From UBA8437 sp963694825 (GTDB taxonomy: Bacteria > Planctomycetota > Planctomycetia > Planctomycetales > Planctomycetaceae): a stretch of 32,091 nucleotides of DNA. Location of the stretch: NCBI GenBank assembly GCA_963694825.1, contig CAVOEV010000019.1:1-32091 (forward strand). The letters run 5' to 3'. Shown here in pieces: positions 1-8,458 of the stretch (positions within the stretch are counted from its first letter, which is position 1; the number at the start of each line of letters is the position of its first letter). Made by a program: the position numbers and the translations under genes. Under the pieces are notes generated by a model. The model made no database searches. It saw only the letters and a list, made by a program, of their open reading frames with translations, and was not told where the DNA came from.

Positions 1-30
1 GACGAAGACGAAGACGAAGACGACAGTTGA
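1..30 (+). CDS. C-terminal tail of an upstream gene (partial)
   Basis: Frame 1 from the window edge reads DEDEDEDDS and then TGA at 28-30. It is built from a GACGAA hexanucleotide repeat. A short acidic tail ending on a stop is a common way for a protein to end, and the other two forward frames give repetitive Thr/Lys or Arg tracts. The gene body lies outside the window, so the family is unknown. It would be co-directional with the purine nucleoside phosphorylase gene 81 bp downstream. Confidence 0.4.
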   Translation, partial: DEDEDEDDS

Positions 31-111
31 GTTACACTCGGGCCGACTCGAGCGAACCAGATACGGCTGACGCGATCGGCACGATGTCAGTCATTTGTGA
101 TGGGGCTATGA

Positions 112-936
112 ATGAGCGACTTGCGAGATCGGATTGACGAAGCCTGTGGTGTGATTTCGGCCGGTTGGGCCACCGCTCCGGCCGTCGGACTGGTGCTGGG
201 CACCGGGCTGGGATCGGTTGCCGAGCAGATCGAGACATCGGCCACCTTCGCCTACCAGGACATCCCCCATTTCCCCATTTCAACCGCCCCCTCGCACGCC
301 GGCCGACTCGTCTGCGGCACACTCGGTGGCGTCCCGCTGATCGCGATGGAGGGTCGGTTTCATTTCTACGAAGGCTACTCGTTGGCCGACGTGACGTTTC
401 CGGTCCGCGTCATGCGATCCCTGGGCGCCGACACGCTCGTGCTGACAAACGCGGCCGGTGGGTTGAACCCGGAATTCGAGTTGGCCGACGTCGTGGCCAT
501 TTCCGATCACATCAACCTGCTGGGCGACAACCCGCTGCGTGGCCCCAACGACGACAGTCTCGGACCACGGTTCCCCGATATGTGCGACCCCTACGACATG
601 TCGTTGATTGAACTGGCCACCGAATCGGCCAGTGAACTGGGATGGTCCTTGAAGTCGGGTGTCTTCGCCGCAGTGCCCGGACCGAATCTCGAGACCCGGG
701 CCGAATACCGAATGCTCAGGCGACTCGGAGCCGACCTGGTGGGCATGTCGACAGTGCCCGAATGCCTGGTGGCTCGCCACATGTCGATGCGAGTGCTCGG
801 CTTTTCGATCGTCACCGATATGGGGCTGCCCGAAGAACTGCACCCGGTCGACATCGACATGGTGCTCGAGCAGGCCGCCATCGGCGGAGCCACCCTCGCC
901 GAACTGATCCCTCGAGTGGTCGCCCGGTTGGCCTAG
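112..936 (+). CDS. punA: Purine nucleoside phosphorylase (PNP-I / MTAP superfamily)
   Basis: This 274-residue protein has the usual length of a trimeric PNP. These enzymes split purine (deoxy)nucleosides with phosphate into a base and (deoxy)ribose-1-phosphate in purine salvage. Visible family features are the phosphate loop LGTGLGS (residues 29-35), the SHAGRL segment (61-66), EGRFHFYEGY (80-89), LTNAAGGLNP (111-120), PGPNLET with the base-contacting Glu at about 194, and GMSTVPE (211-217). The residue at the position of the purine-reading Asn (Asn243 of human PNP) is Asp236, in VTDMG. By analogy with MTAP and engineered PNPs this could widen use to 6-aminopurines, but that is inference. The ATG at 112 is preferred because the phosphate loop then sits near residue 30, as expected. 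No clear Shine-Dalgarno sequence is seen. Confidence 0.93.
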   Translation: MSDLRDRIDEACGVISAGWATAPAVGLVLGTGLGSVAEQIETSATFAYQDIPHFPISTAPSHAGRLVCGTLGGVPLIAMEGRFHFYEGYSLADVTFPVRVMRSLGADTLVLTNAAGGLNPEFELADVVAISDHINLLGDNPLRGPNDDSLGPRFPDMCDPYDMSLIELATESASELGWSLKSGVFAAVPGPNLETRAEYRMLRRLGADLVGMSTVPECLVARHMSMRVLGFSIVTDMGLPEELHPVDIDMVLEQAAIGGATLAELIPRVVARLA

Positions 937-953
937 CACAACCCTTTCCGCTA

Positions 954-983
954 TTGCCCCACTCGCAAACCACCCCATACAGT
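954..983 (+). promoter_or_regulatory. Candidate sigma-70-type promoter before ileS
   Basis: TTGCCC at 954-959 and TACAGT at 978-983 are separated by 18 bp, with four of six consensus matches in each box. They lie in the 112-bp gap between the phosphorylase and ileS. This is a pattern match only. Confidence 0.3.
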
Positions 984-1048
984 AGCCTCTTGCGCGCTCA
1001 ACCTGCCCCCCCGCCCACCCTCTCAACGACTCCCGACTCGGCCCGATC

Positions 1049-4000
1049 ATGCTCGAACAACTCTCGTCCGGCGAACACTTTCAGCAGGTGACCGACGCCA
1101 ATTTTGTCCGTGGCGAACACGACGTGCTGAAGTTCTGGACACAACACCAGGTCTTCGAACGACTCAACCAGCAAAACGCCGACGGCCCGATCTGGAGTTT
1201 CCTCGACGGACCAATCACCGCCAACAACCCAATGGGTGTGCACCACGCCTGGGGTCGGACCTACAAGGATGTCTACCAACGCTACCACGCCATGACCGGG
1301 CACCGGCTGAAGTACCAGAACGGATTCGACTGCCAAGGATTGTGGGTCGAGGTCGAAGTCGAACGCGACCTGGGACTGCAGACCAAAGCCGATGTGCACG
1401 AGTTCGGGATCGATCGGTTCGTCACCGAATGCAAACGTCGCGTGTTGCGATTCGCCGCCCGCCAGACCGAACAGTCGGTGCGGCTCGGCTACTGGATGGA
1501 TTGGGACAACCCCAAGACTCTCGCGAAACTCTCGGAAGCCATCGGCACACCCGACCCGGTCACCATCGAAACACCTCGCGGTGAAACCGTCACCGGACCC
1601 GCTCATCAACTGGTCGCCCGCCTGGGCAACTCCGATTGGGGCGGCAGCTACTTCACGTTCTCGACCGAAAACAACGAGACCATCTGGGCGTTTCTCAAGA
1701 AGTGCTTCACCCGTAATAAACTCTACCGAGGCCACGACGTCATGCCCTGGTCTGGCCGAGGCGGCAGTGCCTACAGCCAGATGGAAGTCGCCGACGGCCG
1801 AAAACTCAGCGTCCACCAGTCCGTCTTCGCCCGGTTCCCTCTGAAGGATGCCGAAAACGAATCCCTGCTCGTCTGGACCACCACCCCCTGGACCCTGGCC
1901 GCCAACGTCGCCTGTGCTGTCAATCCCGATCTCGACTACATCCAACTCCGAGCCAAGCGTGACGATGCCGTCTACTACCTGGCCGCCGACAACCTCGAAT
2001 TCGCAAGGCTCGATAAAGAATTCCGCGAGGGTTTTGGGCGGCCCGAGTGGAGCTGGCCCAAGGATCTGCCGCGGCTGAAGACGATCGCTCAGCTGTTCAA
2101 GGAACAGGGCGGCTACGAAATCCAAAAGACACTCAAGGGACATGAACTGGTCGGCCGCGAGTACGTCGGTCCCTTCGACGACCTCGCCGCACAGCAGGCC
2201 CCCGGAGGCGTCCCGGCGGTCGAAGCGATGGCCGACATGACCTCGGCCGGCAGCCACCGCGTCATCGACGGAGGCCGCGACAGCAAGGGGAACGCTCATG
2301 TCGTCGCCGGCGAAGGTACCGGTATCGTCCACATCGCCACCGGCTGCGGAGACGTCGACTTCCACCTCGGACAAGACAACCACCTGGTCGCACTGGCCCC
2401 CCTCGGCGAAGACGGGCGGTTTACCGAAGAATTCGGATTCCTGGCCGGACGCGAAGCCACCGATCCAGAAACCGCACAGGTCGTCTTCGAACAACTCAGA
2501 CAAGCCGGCCTCCTGCTCGCCACCGAAGCCTACCCGCACATCTATCCGCACTGCTGGCGAACCGGCGACGAACTGGTGTTCCGACTCGTCGATGAATGGT
2601 TCATCAACATGGACTGGCGAGACGAGATCAAACAGGTGACTCGACAGATCCGCTGGCTGCCCGAAGCGGTCGACGGTGAAAGCCGCGAGTTGGAATGGCT
2701 GACCAACATGCGCGACTGGATGATCTCGAAAAAACGCTTCTGGGGACTGGCTCTGCCAATCTGGGTCGACGAGGAATCCGGGGACTTCGAAGTCATGGGG
2801 TCGCTCGAAGAACTTCGCGAACGAGCCGTCGAGGGCTGGGACGAATTCGACGGCCACACACCCCATCGTCCATGGATCGACTCGGTCAAGATCGCTCACC
2901 CCGAAACCGGCAACCTGATGTCCCGGATCCAAGACGTCGGCAACCCCTGGCTTGATGCCGGCATCGTCCCCTTCTCCACTCTCCAGTTCAACTCCGATCC
3001 CGAAGCCTGGTCCCAACAGTACCCCGCCGACTTCGTGACCGAATGCTTCCCCGGACAGTTCCGCAACTGGTTCTACGCCATGCTGGCCATGGCCACGATG
3101 ATGGACAATTCGCCTCCGTTCAAAAACCTGCTCGGACACCGACTGGTCATGAACGAATCCGGCCAGCCGATGCACAAGTCCGACGGGACCGCGATCTGGT
3201 TCGAAGAAGCGGCCGAACAGCTTGGCGTGGACACCATGCGCTGGATGTACCTCGCTCAGAACCCGGCGGCTGACCTGAGATTCGGGACCCGACACTCCGA
3301 TGAACCGGTCACCATTCAGACTCCCGATGGGCCAATCGATCAGACCGTCGAAGGTGTGCCCATTTGCCGAGTCTCCAGCCAACCGGCCGATGAGGTCCGA
3401 CGGCAACTGCTGATCCCGCTGTGGAACTCGTACGCCTTCTTCGTCAACTACGCCCGACTCGATCAGTTTGACCCGGCCGCCGAAGCCGTGCCCGTCGAAG
3501 ACCGACCGGAAATCGATCGCTGGATCCTCTCCAACCTCCAGGCACTCATCACAACCTGCCGCGATTCTCTCTCGGATTTCAACGCCGCACAGGCCTGCCA
3601 GGCCACAGCCTCGCTGATCGATGACCTCTCGAATTGGTATATCCGACGCAACCGCAGACGGTTCTGGAGATCACGCGACGATGATCAGGATCGCTCGGAA
3701 ACCGGCCGAGACAAACTGGCCGCCTACCAGACACTCCACACCGTTCTCGTCACACTCGCACAACTCGTCGCACCCATGATCCCCTTCCTCGCCGAACGGA
3801 TGTACCGCAACCTCGTCGTCGCCAACCAACCCGACAACGACCAGAGCGTCCACCTGACACAATACCCACAAGCCGACCCCGGACTGCTCGACCCCGAACT
3901 CAATCAACGCATGGCCACCGCGCAACAAATCGTCCGACTCGGACACCGACTCCGTGACGAATCCAACCAGCGAGTCCGACAACCGTTGCCCGAGCTGAAG

Positions 4001-4645
4001 TTTTCCATAGCCGACCGCGACAGCCTCGCCTCCGTCGAACAACTCTCCGAAGTCATCGCCGACGAACTGAACATCAAACAAGTGACCGCCTGCGATTCAC
4101 TCGACGAACTGGTCCGCTACGTCTACAAACCCAACCTCAAGACGCTCGGACCCCGCTACGGAAAACTGCTGGGAACCATCCGCAACGAACTGCCTCAGGT
4201 CGACGCCGATCGGCTCGCACCGCTCCGCAACGGCCAATCCGTCACGCTCCAATTCGACGGCCAGGACGTCACGCTCGAGCCCGATGATGTGCTTGTCGAA
4301 ACCCAACAGTCCGGCGACTGGGTCTGTGGTGACGACCACGATGTTCAGGTCGCCCTCTCCACTGTGCTCTCCGAAGAATTGATCCGCGAAGGGATGGCTC
4401 GAGACTGCATCCGAGGCGTCCAACAACTCAGAAAAGACTCGGGACTCGAAATCCAGGACCGCATCCGGCTCGGATACCACGCCGAGGACGCCGAAGCCGC
4501 TCGAGCCATCGACGAGTGGTCCGAGACGATCCAGAACGAAACGCTCGCCGATTCACTCGATCCGCTGGACACCGTCCCCGACCAACACCGTGAACTGAAA
4601 ACCGGTACAACCACCGTTGACGTCTGGATCATCACGTCGGAATAA
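1049..4645 (+). CDS. ileS: Isoleucyl-tRNA synthetase, type 2, with swapped GxHH signature
   Basis: This 1198-residue class I aminoacyl-tRNA synthetase charges tRNA-Ile in the cytoplasm. The Rossmann domain opens with FLDGPITANNPM, followed by G63-V64-H65-H66. Aligned without gaps to the usual GPPxANGxxHIGHAL segment, the first and third signature residues are exchanged (HxGH to GxHH). The editing (CP1) domain shows TTTPWTLAANVA and GTGIVHIATGCGDVDF. Later come the YPHCWRTGDEL and FPGQFRNWFYAML blocks. The KMSKS loop is PMHKSDG (707-713). The anticodon-binding domain contains WYIRRNRRRFW. The C-terminal KPNLKTLGPRYGKLL is typical of eukaryote-like IleRS2. Family knowledge links IleRS2, and especially GxHH forms, to mupirocin resistance; that is not shown here. 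No Shine-Dalgarno sequence is visible. The stop lies 7 bp before trmL, so the two are probably co-transcribed. Confidence 0.95.
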   Translation: MLEQLSSGEHFQQVTDANFVRGEHDVLKFWTQHQVFERLNQQNADGPIWSFLDGPITANNPMGVHHAWGRTYKDVYQRYHAMTGHRLKYQNGFDCQGLWVEVEVERDLGLQTKADVHEFGIDRFVTECKRRVLRFAARQTEQSVRLGYWMDWDNPKTLAKLSEAIGTPDPVTIETPRGETVTGPAHQLVARLGNSDWGGSYFTFSTENNETIWAFLKKCFTRNKLYRGHDVMPWSGRGGSAYSQMEVADGRKLSVHQSVFARFPLKDAENESLLVWTTTPWTLAANVACAVNPDLDYIQLRAKRDDAVYYLAADNLEFARLDKEFREGFGRPEWSWPKDLPRLKTIAQLFKEQGGYEIQKTLKGHELVGREYVGPFDDLAAQQAPGGVPAVEAMADMTSAGSHRVIDGGRDSKGNAHVVAGEGTGIVHIATGCGDVDFHLGQDNHLVALAPLGEDGRFTEEFGFLAGREATDPETAQVVFEQLRQAGLLLATEAYPHIYPHCWRTGDELVFRLVDEWFINMDWRDEIKQVTRQIRWLPEAVDGESRELEWLTNMRDWMISKKRFWGLALPIWVDEESGDFEVMGSLEELRERAVEGWDEFDGHTPHRPWIDSVKIAHPETGNLMSRIQDVGNPWLDAGIVPFSTLQFNSDPEAWSQQYPADFVTECFPGQFRNWFYAMLAMATMMDNSPPFKNLLGHRLVMNESGQPMHKSDGTAIWFEEAAEQLGVDTMRWMYLAQNPAADLRFGTRHSDEPVTIQTPDGPIDQTVEGVPICRVSSQPADEVRRQLLIPLWNSYAFFVNYARLDQFDPAAEAVPVEDRPEIDRWILSNLQALITTCRDSLSDFNAAQACQATASLIDDLSNWYIRRNRRRFWRSRDDDQDRSETGRDKLAAYQTLHTVLVTLAQLVAPMIPFLAERMYRNLVVANQPDNDQSVHLTQYPQADPGLLDPELNQRMATAQQIVRLGHRLRDESNQRVRQPLPELKFSIADRDSLASVEQLSEVIADELNIKQVTACDSLDELVRYVYKPNLKTLGPRYGKLLGTIRNELPQVDADRLAPLRNGQSVTLQFDGQDVTLEPDDVLVETQQSGDWVCGDDHDVQVALSTVLSEELIREGMARDCIRGVQQLRKDSGLEIQDRIRLGYHAEDAEAARAIDEWSETIQNETLADSLDPLDTVPDQHRELKTGTTTVDVWIITSE

Positions 4646-4652
4646 ATGCACC

Positions 4653-5150
4653 ATGTCCGAGACGGTCTCCGCATCGGCTGACTCGACCGGCACGCCGCTG
4701 CTGCACGTCGTGCTCTATCAGCCCGATATCCCGCAGAACACCGGCAACATCGGCCGCACCTGCCTGGCCGTCGGAGCCAAACTGTGGCTCGTCCGACCAC
4801 TCGGCTTTCGACTCGATGCCAAACACCTCCGACGCGCCGGCATGGACTACTGGCCGCAGGTCGATTGGGAAGCCGTTGACGACTGGAACACTCTGTTAGA
4901 ACGCCTCGGCGACAGGCCGATGTGGTTCCTGACCAAGTCCGGACGACACACTCTCTGGGAAGCTTCGTTTGGCCGAGGCGACGTGCTGGTACTGGGTAGC
5001 GAAACTCGCGGATTGCCCGCCGCACTGCTCGAAACGCACGCCGCACGAACGTTGATGCTGCCGATGCAACCGGAGGTCCGAAGCCTGAACCTCGCCAGTA
5101 CCGCCACGGCGGTCATCTACGAAGCTCTACGCCAATTCGAAACTCTCTAA
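4653..5150 (+). CDS. trmL: tRNA (cytidine/uridine-34 2'-O)-methyltransferase, SPOUT family
   Basis: This 165-residue protein has the length of TrmL, a dimeric knotted methyltransferase that 2'-O-methylates the wobble nucleotide of some tRNA-Leu species. The three SPOUT motifs are clear: LYQPDIPQNTGNIGRTC near the N-terminus, LGSETRGLP in the middle, and LPMQPEVRSLNLASTA near the C-terminus, which form the SAM-binding trefoil knot. The ATG at 4653 is chosen over one at 4617 because the earlier one lies inside ileS and would add 12 non-conserved residues. It follows the ileS stop by 7 bp, so an operon of two tRNA-related genes is likely. The start is followed by a short Ser/Thr-rich leader before the conserved core. 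Confidence 0.92.
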   Translation: MSETVSASADSTGTPLLHVVLYQPDIPQNTGNIGRTCLAVGAKLWLVRPLGFRLDAKHLRRAGMDYWPQVDWEAVDDWNTLLERLGDRPMWFLTKSGRHTLWEASFGRGDVLVLGSETRGLPAALLETHAARTLMLPMQPEVRSLNLASTATAVIYEALRQFETL

Positions 5151-5189
5151 CGCCATCACACCGCCCAACGACTTATCCTGAAATCACCC

Positions 5190-7229
5190 ATGCTCGTCTT
5201 CACTCAACGGCTGCTCCAATTGCCTCTCGGGGAACTGCTCCTGCTGGTCGCCGTGGCAGGTGTCACCAGCCTGCTGGTGCGAAGAGTGTTACCGGATCGC
5301 CTGAAAAACCCGGGAATGGTCCTGATCCCGCTCTCCACCTTCGCCCTGGGACTCCTCTACTGGGCATTCGCAGCACCCCAACCCGACGTGCTCGCCAAGA
5401 CCTACCTCCCACAACGCTCCGACGACCGCGGATTCGTGTCGTCACAGACCTGCCGCAGTTGTCACCCGGGCGAATACGCCAGTTGGCACAAGACCTACCA
5501 CCGCACGATGACTCAGATCGCCGGCTCCGCCACAGTTGTTGCCGGAGCCAGCCAGGACTTCGACGAACGGTTCCGACTCGAAACCCACGGCCGGTCCGCT
5601 CGACTGAAACGCAAGGGCGACGAGTTCTGGGTCGATATGGTCAACCCCGAATGGGACAAGGCCCAGGCGGCCGGGATCCCCGAAGCACTCGCGGTTCGAG
5701 ACCCCGAACGAGTCCAACGGCGAGTCATGCTCACCACCGGCTCGCACCACTTCCAAGTCTACTGGATCACCAGCGACCGCACCGGTGAACTCTGGCAATT
5801 CCCCTGGAGATACCACATCGGAGAAGATCGTTGGGTCCACCGAAACGACGTGTTCCTGCAACCGCCCGACAAACCCGAACTGTCTCACTTCCGCACCTGG
5901 AACCACCAGTGCATTCACTGCCACAACGCCGGTGGAGAACCCGGCTTGGGTAAACCGCCCATGAACCTGTTTTCCAACACTCGAGTCGGCGAAATCGGGA
6001 TCGCCTGCGAAGCCTGCCACGGACCGGCCGAAACTCACGTCAACAAGTACCGAAACCCCGGCCAACGGCTCCAGCAACGAATCGCCAGTGACTCGAATCA
6101 CGATGTCGTCAACCCGGCCAAATCGTCACCTCGCATGGCCTCACAGGTCTGTGGACAATGCCACAGCCACATGGTCCATCATGACCATGACCGAATCGGA
6201 GCCCAGCAGTTTCTCAAGACCGGGCTCGCCTACCGGCCAGGAAAAGACCTCGACCGGTTCGCACGCTTCCTGACTCTCGACGATGGCTACACCGGTAACG
6301 AACACCGCTTTTGGGCCGACGGGAACTGCCGCAGCGGTGGCCGCGAATACAACGGACTGCTCGCCTCACCCTGCTACCGGATCCCCGCAGCAAACACCGC
6401 AGCAAACACCGCCCAACAACACCAGCTCTCGTGCCTCTCGTGCCACTCGATGCACAACGCCCCGCCCAACGACCAGCTGAAACCTTCGGCCACCAGCAAT
6501 TCCAGCTGCACCGCCTGTCACCCCAAGTTCCGCCAACCCGAAGCGCTCCAGGCTCACACCCACCACCAGCCCTCCGGACACGGTAGCCAGTGCTACAACT
6601 GCCACATGCCTCACACCAGCTACGCACTCTTCAAAGCCATCCGTTCGCACCAGATCGACAGTCCCCGGGTCACTCCGACCGGTCCACACACCCGACCCAA
6701 CGCCTGTAACCTCTGCCACCTCGATCGCACACTCCAATGGGCCTCGGAACACCTCGCCAACTGGTACGACCAGCCACCGGTCGAACTCGACGACCGCGAC
6801 AGGAACGTCGCCGCCGGACTGCACTGGGCACTCGCCGGCGACGCCGGACAACGGGCCATCGCCACCTGGCACTTCGGGTGGGAACCCGCACGCAAAACAG
6901 CCGGCACCGACTGGATCCAACCTCGCCTGGCCCACGCGCTGTTGGACCCCTACCCGGCCGTCCGATGGATCGCCTGGCAAAGCCTGAAATCTCTGCCAGC
7001 AGCAACACCATTCGATTACGACTTTGACGGCACACCCGAACACCGACAAGCCGTCGTCGAACGACTGACGGCACCAGGCCAAACACCAGGCCAAACCAGG
7101 CCCGTTCCCGTCGGCCAACCCGGACACCGCCCCCAACTGCTCGTCCAACCCGACGGACGCATCGATCCCAAACGGCTCGAGAGCCTGATTCAGTCTCGAG
7201 ACAACCGTCGGGTCGAGGTCTACGAATGA
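5190..7229 (+). CDS. Membrane-anchored octaheme c-type cytochrome
   Basis: This 679-residue protein starts with two hydrophobic segments (about residues 12-32 and 43-62) and then carries eight CxxCH heme c motifs, with first Cys at residues 88, 241, 273, 321, 415, 440, 468 and 506. The spacing, with motifs clustered after residue 240, resembles planctomycetal multiheme proteins of the cytochrome c554/doubled-CxxCH type. A role in electron transfer outside the cytoplasmic membrane is inferred; no substrate can be named. Residues about 520-620 look helical and HEAT-like (LAHALLDPYPAVRWIAWQSL). The C-terminus has a PGQT repeat, and residues about 400-408 read AANTAANTA, a short in-frame repeat that falls just before heme motif 5. 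It follows trmL by 39 bp and ends 9 bp before a convergent gene. Confidence 0.85.
   Translation: MLVFTQRLLQLPLGELLLLVAVAGVTSLLVRRVLPDRLKNPGMVLIPLSTFALGLLYWAFAAPQPDVLAKTYLPQRSDDRGFVSSQTCRSCHPGEYASWHKTYHRTMTQIAGSATVVAGASQDFDERFRLETHGRSARLKRKGDEFWVDMVNPEWDKAQAAGIPEALAVRDPERVQRRVMLTTGSHHFQVYWITSDRTGELWQFPWRYHIGEDRWVHRNDVFLQPPDKPELSHFRTWNHQCIHCHNAGGEPGLGKPPMNLFSNTRVGEIGIACEACHGPAETHVNKYRNPGQRLQQRIASDSNHDVVNPAKSSPRMASQVCGQCHSHMVHHDHDRIGAQQFLKTGLAYRPGKDLDRFARFLTLDDGYTGNEHRFWADGNCRSGGREYNGLLASPCYRIPAANTAANTAQQHQLSCLSCHSMHNAPPNDQLKPSATSNSSCTACHPKFRQPEALQAHTHHQPSGHGSQCYNCHMPHTSYALFKAIRSHQIDSPRVTPTGPHTRPNACNLCHLDRTLQWASEHLANWYDQPPVELDDRDRNVAAGLHWALAGDAGQRAIATWHFGWEPARKTAGTDWIQPRLAHALLDPYPAVRWIAWQSLKSLPAATPFDYDFDGTPEHRQAVVERLTAPGQTPGQTRPVPVGQPGHRPQLLVQPDGRIDPKRLESLIQSRDNRRVEVYE
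6385..6412 (+). repeat. 12-bp tandem repeat, copy A of a 28-nt sequence shared with 28231-28258
   Basis: Two exact units of GCAGCAAACACC (6387-6398 and 6399-6410) with two matching flanking bases on each side. The encoded peptide is AANTAANTA inside the octaheme cytochrome. The same 28 nt occur in the amidohydrolase gene at 28231-28258, in the same reading frame. Confidence 0.85.
7072..7102 (+). repeat. 12-bp tandem repeat encoding PGQT units
   Basis: CACCAGGCCAAA occurs at 7072-7083 and again at 7084-7095, followed by a partial CCAGGCC. It encodes a PGQT-PGQT stretch in the poorly conserved C-terminal tail of the cytochrome. Confidence 0.75.
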
Positions 7230-7238
7230 CGCCAGCGA

Positions 7239-8246
7239 CTAGCCACGGCCGGTGATCGGGTAGGCCGAGTCCTGTAACCCGAACCCGCTGTGTTCGCCCG
7301 GAGGCACCAACCCGTCGACCAGGGCCTCGTCCGCTTCGCTCCACTCGACGTCCAAACAACCCAGGTTGTCCTCAAACTGCTCCATCGTCCGAGGACCAAT
7401 GATCACCGATGTCAGAATCGGGTTGGCCAGACACCAGGCCAGCGAGAACTGGCTGCAACGAGTACCTCGTGTGTCGCAGTACTCCTTGATCGACTGACTG
7501 ACCACAATGCTCGCTTCCCGCAACTCGGCCTGCACCATCCTCGGATCATCCACCGAAGCACGAGTCCCCTCGGGGTATTCGCCGAACTTCGTATACTTGC
7601 CCGTCAAAATGCCTCGAGCCAAACCGCTGTAACTGACCACGCCCAACTGCTGGTCACGACACAACGGCATCAAATCGACCTCGATGTCCCGGTTGACAAT
7701 GTTGTAGAGAGGCTGAACACACGAAAATCTCTCGAGCCCGCTGCGTTCGCTGGCACCCAACGCCAATGCCAAGTACCACGCCCGGTAATTCGAACAGGCG
7801 ATGTAACGCACCTTGCCGGATCGGACCATGTCGTCCAGGGCCCTGAGTGTCTCGTCGATCGGAGTCGTGTAGTCGGGCGAGTGGACGTAGTAGAGATCGA
7901 TGTAGTCGGTCCCCAAACGCTTCAGACTCGCCTCGAGTGCCCGCATCAGGTAACCCCGACTGGTCCCCTTGTCGTTGACTCCCGGACCCATGGCGTTGCG
8001 GCCCTTGGTCGCCAGGATCACCTGGTCACGACACTCGGCAATCGCCCGACCCGTGATCTCCTCCGATACCCCCGCATTGTAGACGTCGGCCGTGTCGATG
8101 AAGTTGATCCCCGTATCGATCGCTCGACCAATAATCTCGCTCGAAAGCGATTCGTCCGTGCGACCTCCGAACATCATCGTGCCCAGACAGATCTCCGAAA
8201 CCTGCAATCCCGTACACCCCAACCCGCGATATCTCATCGAACTCAT
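7239..8246 (-). CDS. Aldo/keto reductase
   Basis: This 335-residue NADPH-dependent oxidoreductase has the AKR (beta/alpha)8-barrel pattern. It opens with YRGLGCTGLQVSEICLGTM. The catalytic tetrad can be placed as Asp51 and Tyr56 (in FIDTADVYN), Lys81 (ATKGR) and His122 (YVHSPD). A C-terminal cofactor segment includes TSVIIGPRTMEQFEDNL. The sequence is most like the broad YajO/Tas-type group, which gives no substrate. The ATG is well supported by AGGAGGA a few bases upstream (complement of 8251-8257), the best ribosome binding site in the window. The gene is convergent with the cytochrome gene and divergent from the micropeptide gene at 8459. Confidence 0.9.
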   Translation of the reverse strand: MSSMRYRGLGCTGLQVSEICLGTMMFGGRTDESLSSEIIGRAIDTGINFIDTADVYNAGVSEEITGRAIAECRDQVILATKGRNAMGPGVNDKGTSRGYLMRALEASLKRLGTDYIDLYYVHSPDYTTPIDETLRALDDMVRSGKVRYIACSNYRAWYLALALGASERSGLERFSCVQPLYNIVNRDIEVDLMPLCRDQQLGVVSYSGLARGILTGKYTKFGEYPEGTRASVDDPRMVQAELREASIVVSQSIKEYCDTRGTRCSQFSLAWCLANPILTSVIIGPRTMEQFEDNLGCLDVEWSEADEALVDGLVPPGEHSGFGLQDSAYPITGRG

Positions 8247-8364
8247 GACGTCCTCCTGCGTTCCAGTCTGTCACAGTGCCATTCGCACTCGGAAGCAGCA
8301 CATGATAGCGACCCGACACGCCGTTTTCAGCCATCCGAACCCGGCATTGCATGGCCCGCCGCAG

Positions 8365-8393
8365 TTGATCGACATCGCCGGTCCTGCTAGAGT
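8365..8393 (+). promoter_or_regulatory. Candidate promoter for the basic micropeptide
   Basis: TTGATC (8365-8370) and TAGAGT (8388-8393) are separated by exactly 17 bp, with four of six matches in each box. Transcription would begin near 8400, leaving a leader of about 60 nt before the ATG at 8459. The location in a divergent intergenic gap supports it; it is otherwise only a pattern match. Confidence 0.35.
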
Positions 8394-8458
8394 CCCTTTT
8401 TCCGAGCATGGCCATCCTGTCGCCATGCCCGACGAGAGTATTCCTCGCGAAGAACCAC

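Noticed and set aside
998..3406. 802-residue open frame on the minus strand opposite ileS
   Set aside because: It is a mirror of the ileS codon bias in a GC-rich gene; its product is Val/Gly/Asp/Phe-rich with no recognisable domain, while the plus strand encodes an unmistakable synthetase.
4617..4652. Upstream ATG for trmL
   Set aside because: It lies inside the ileS reading frame and adds residues that are not part of the TrmL fold.
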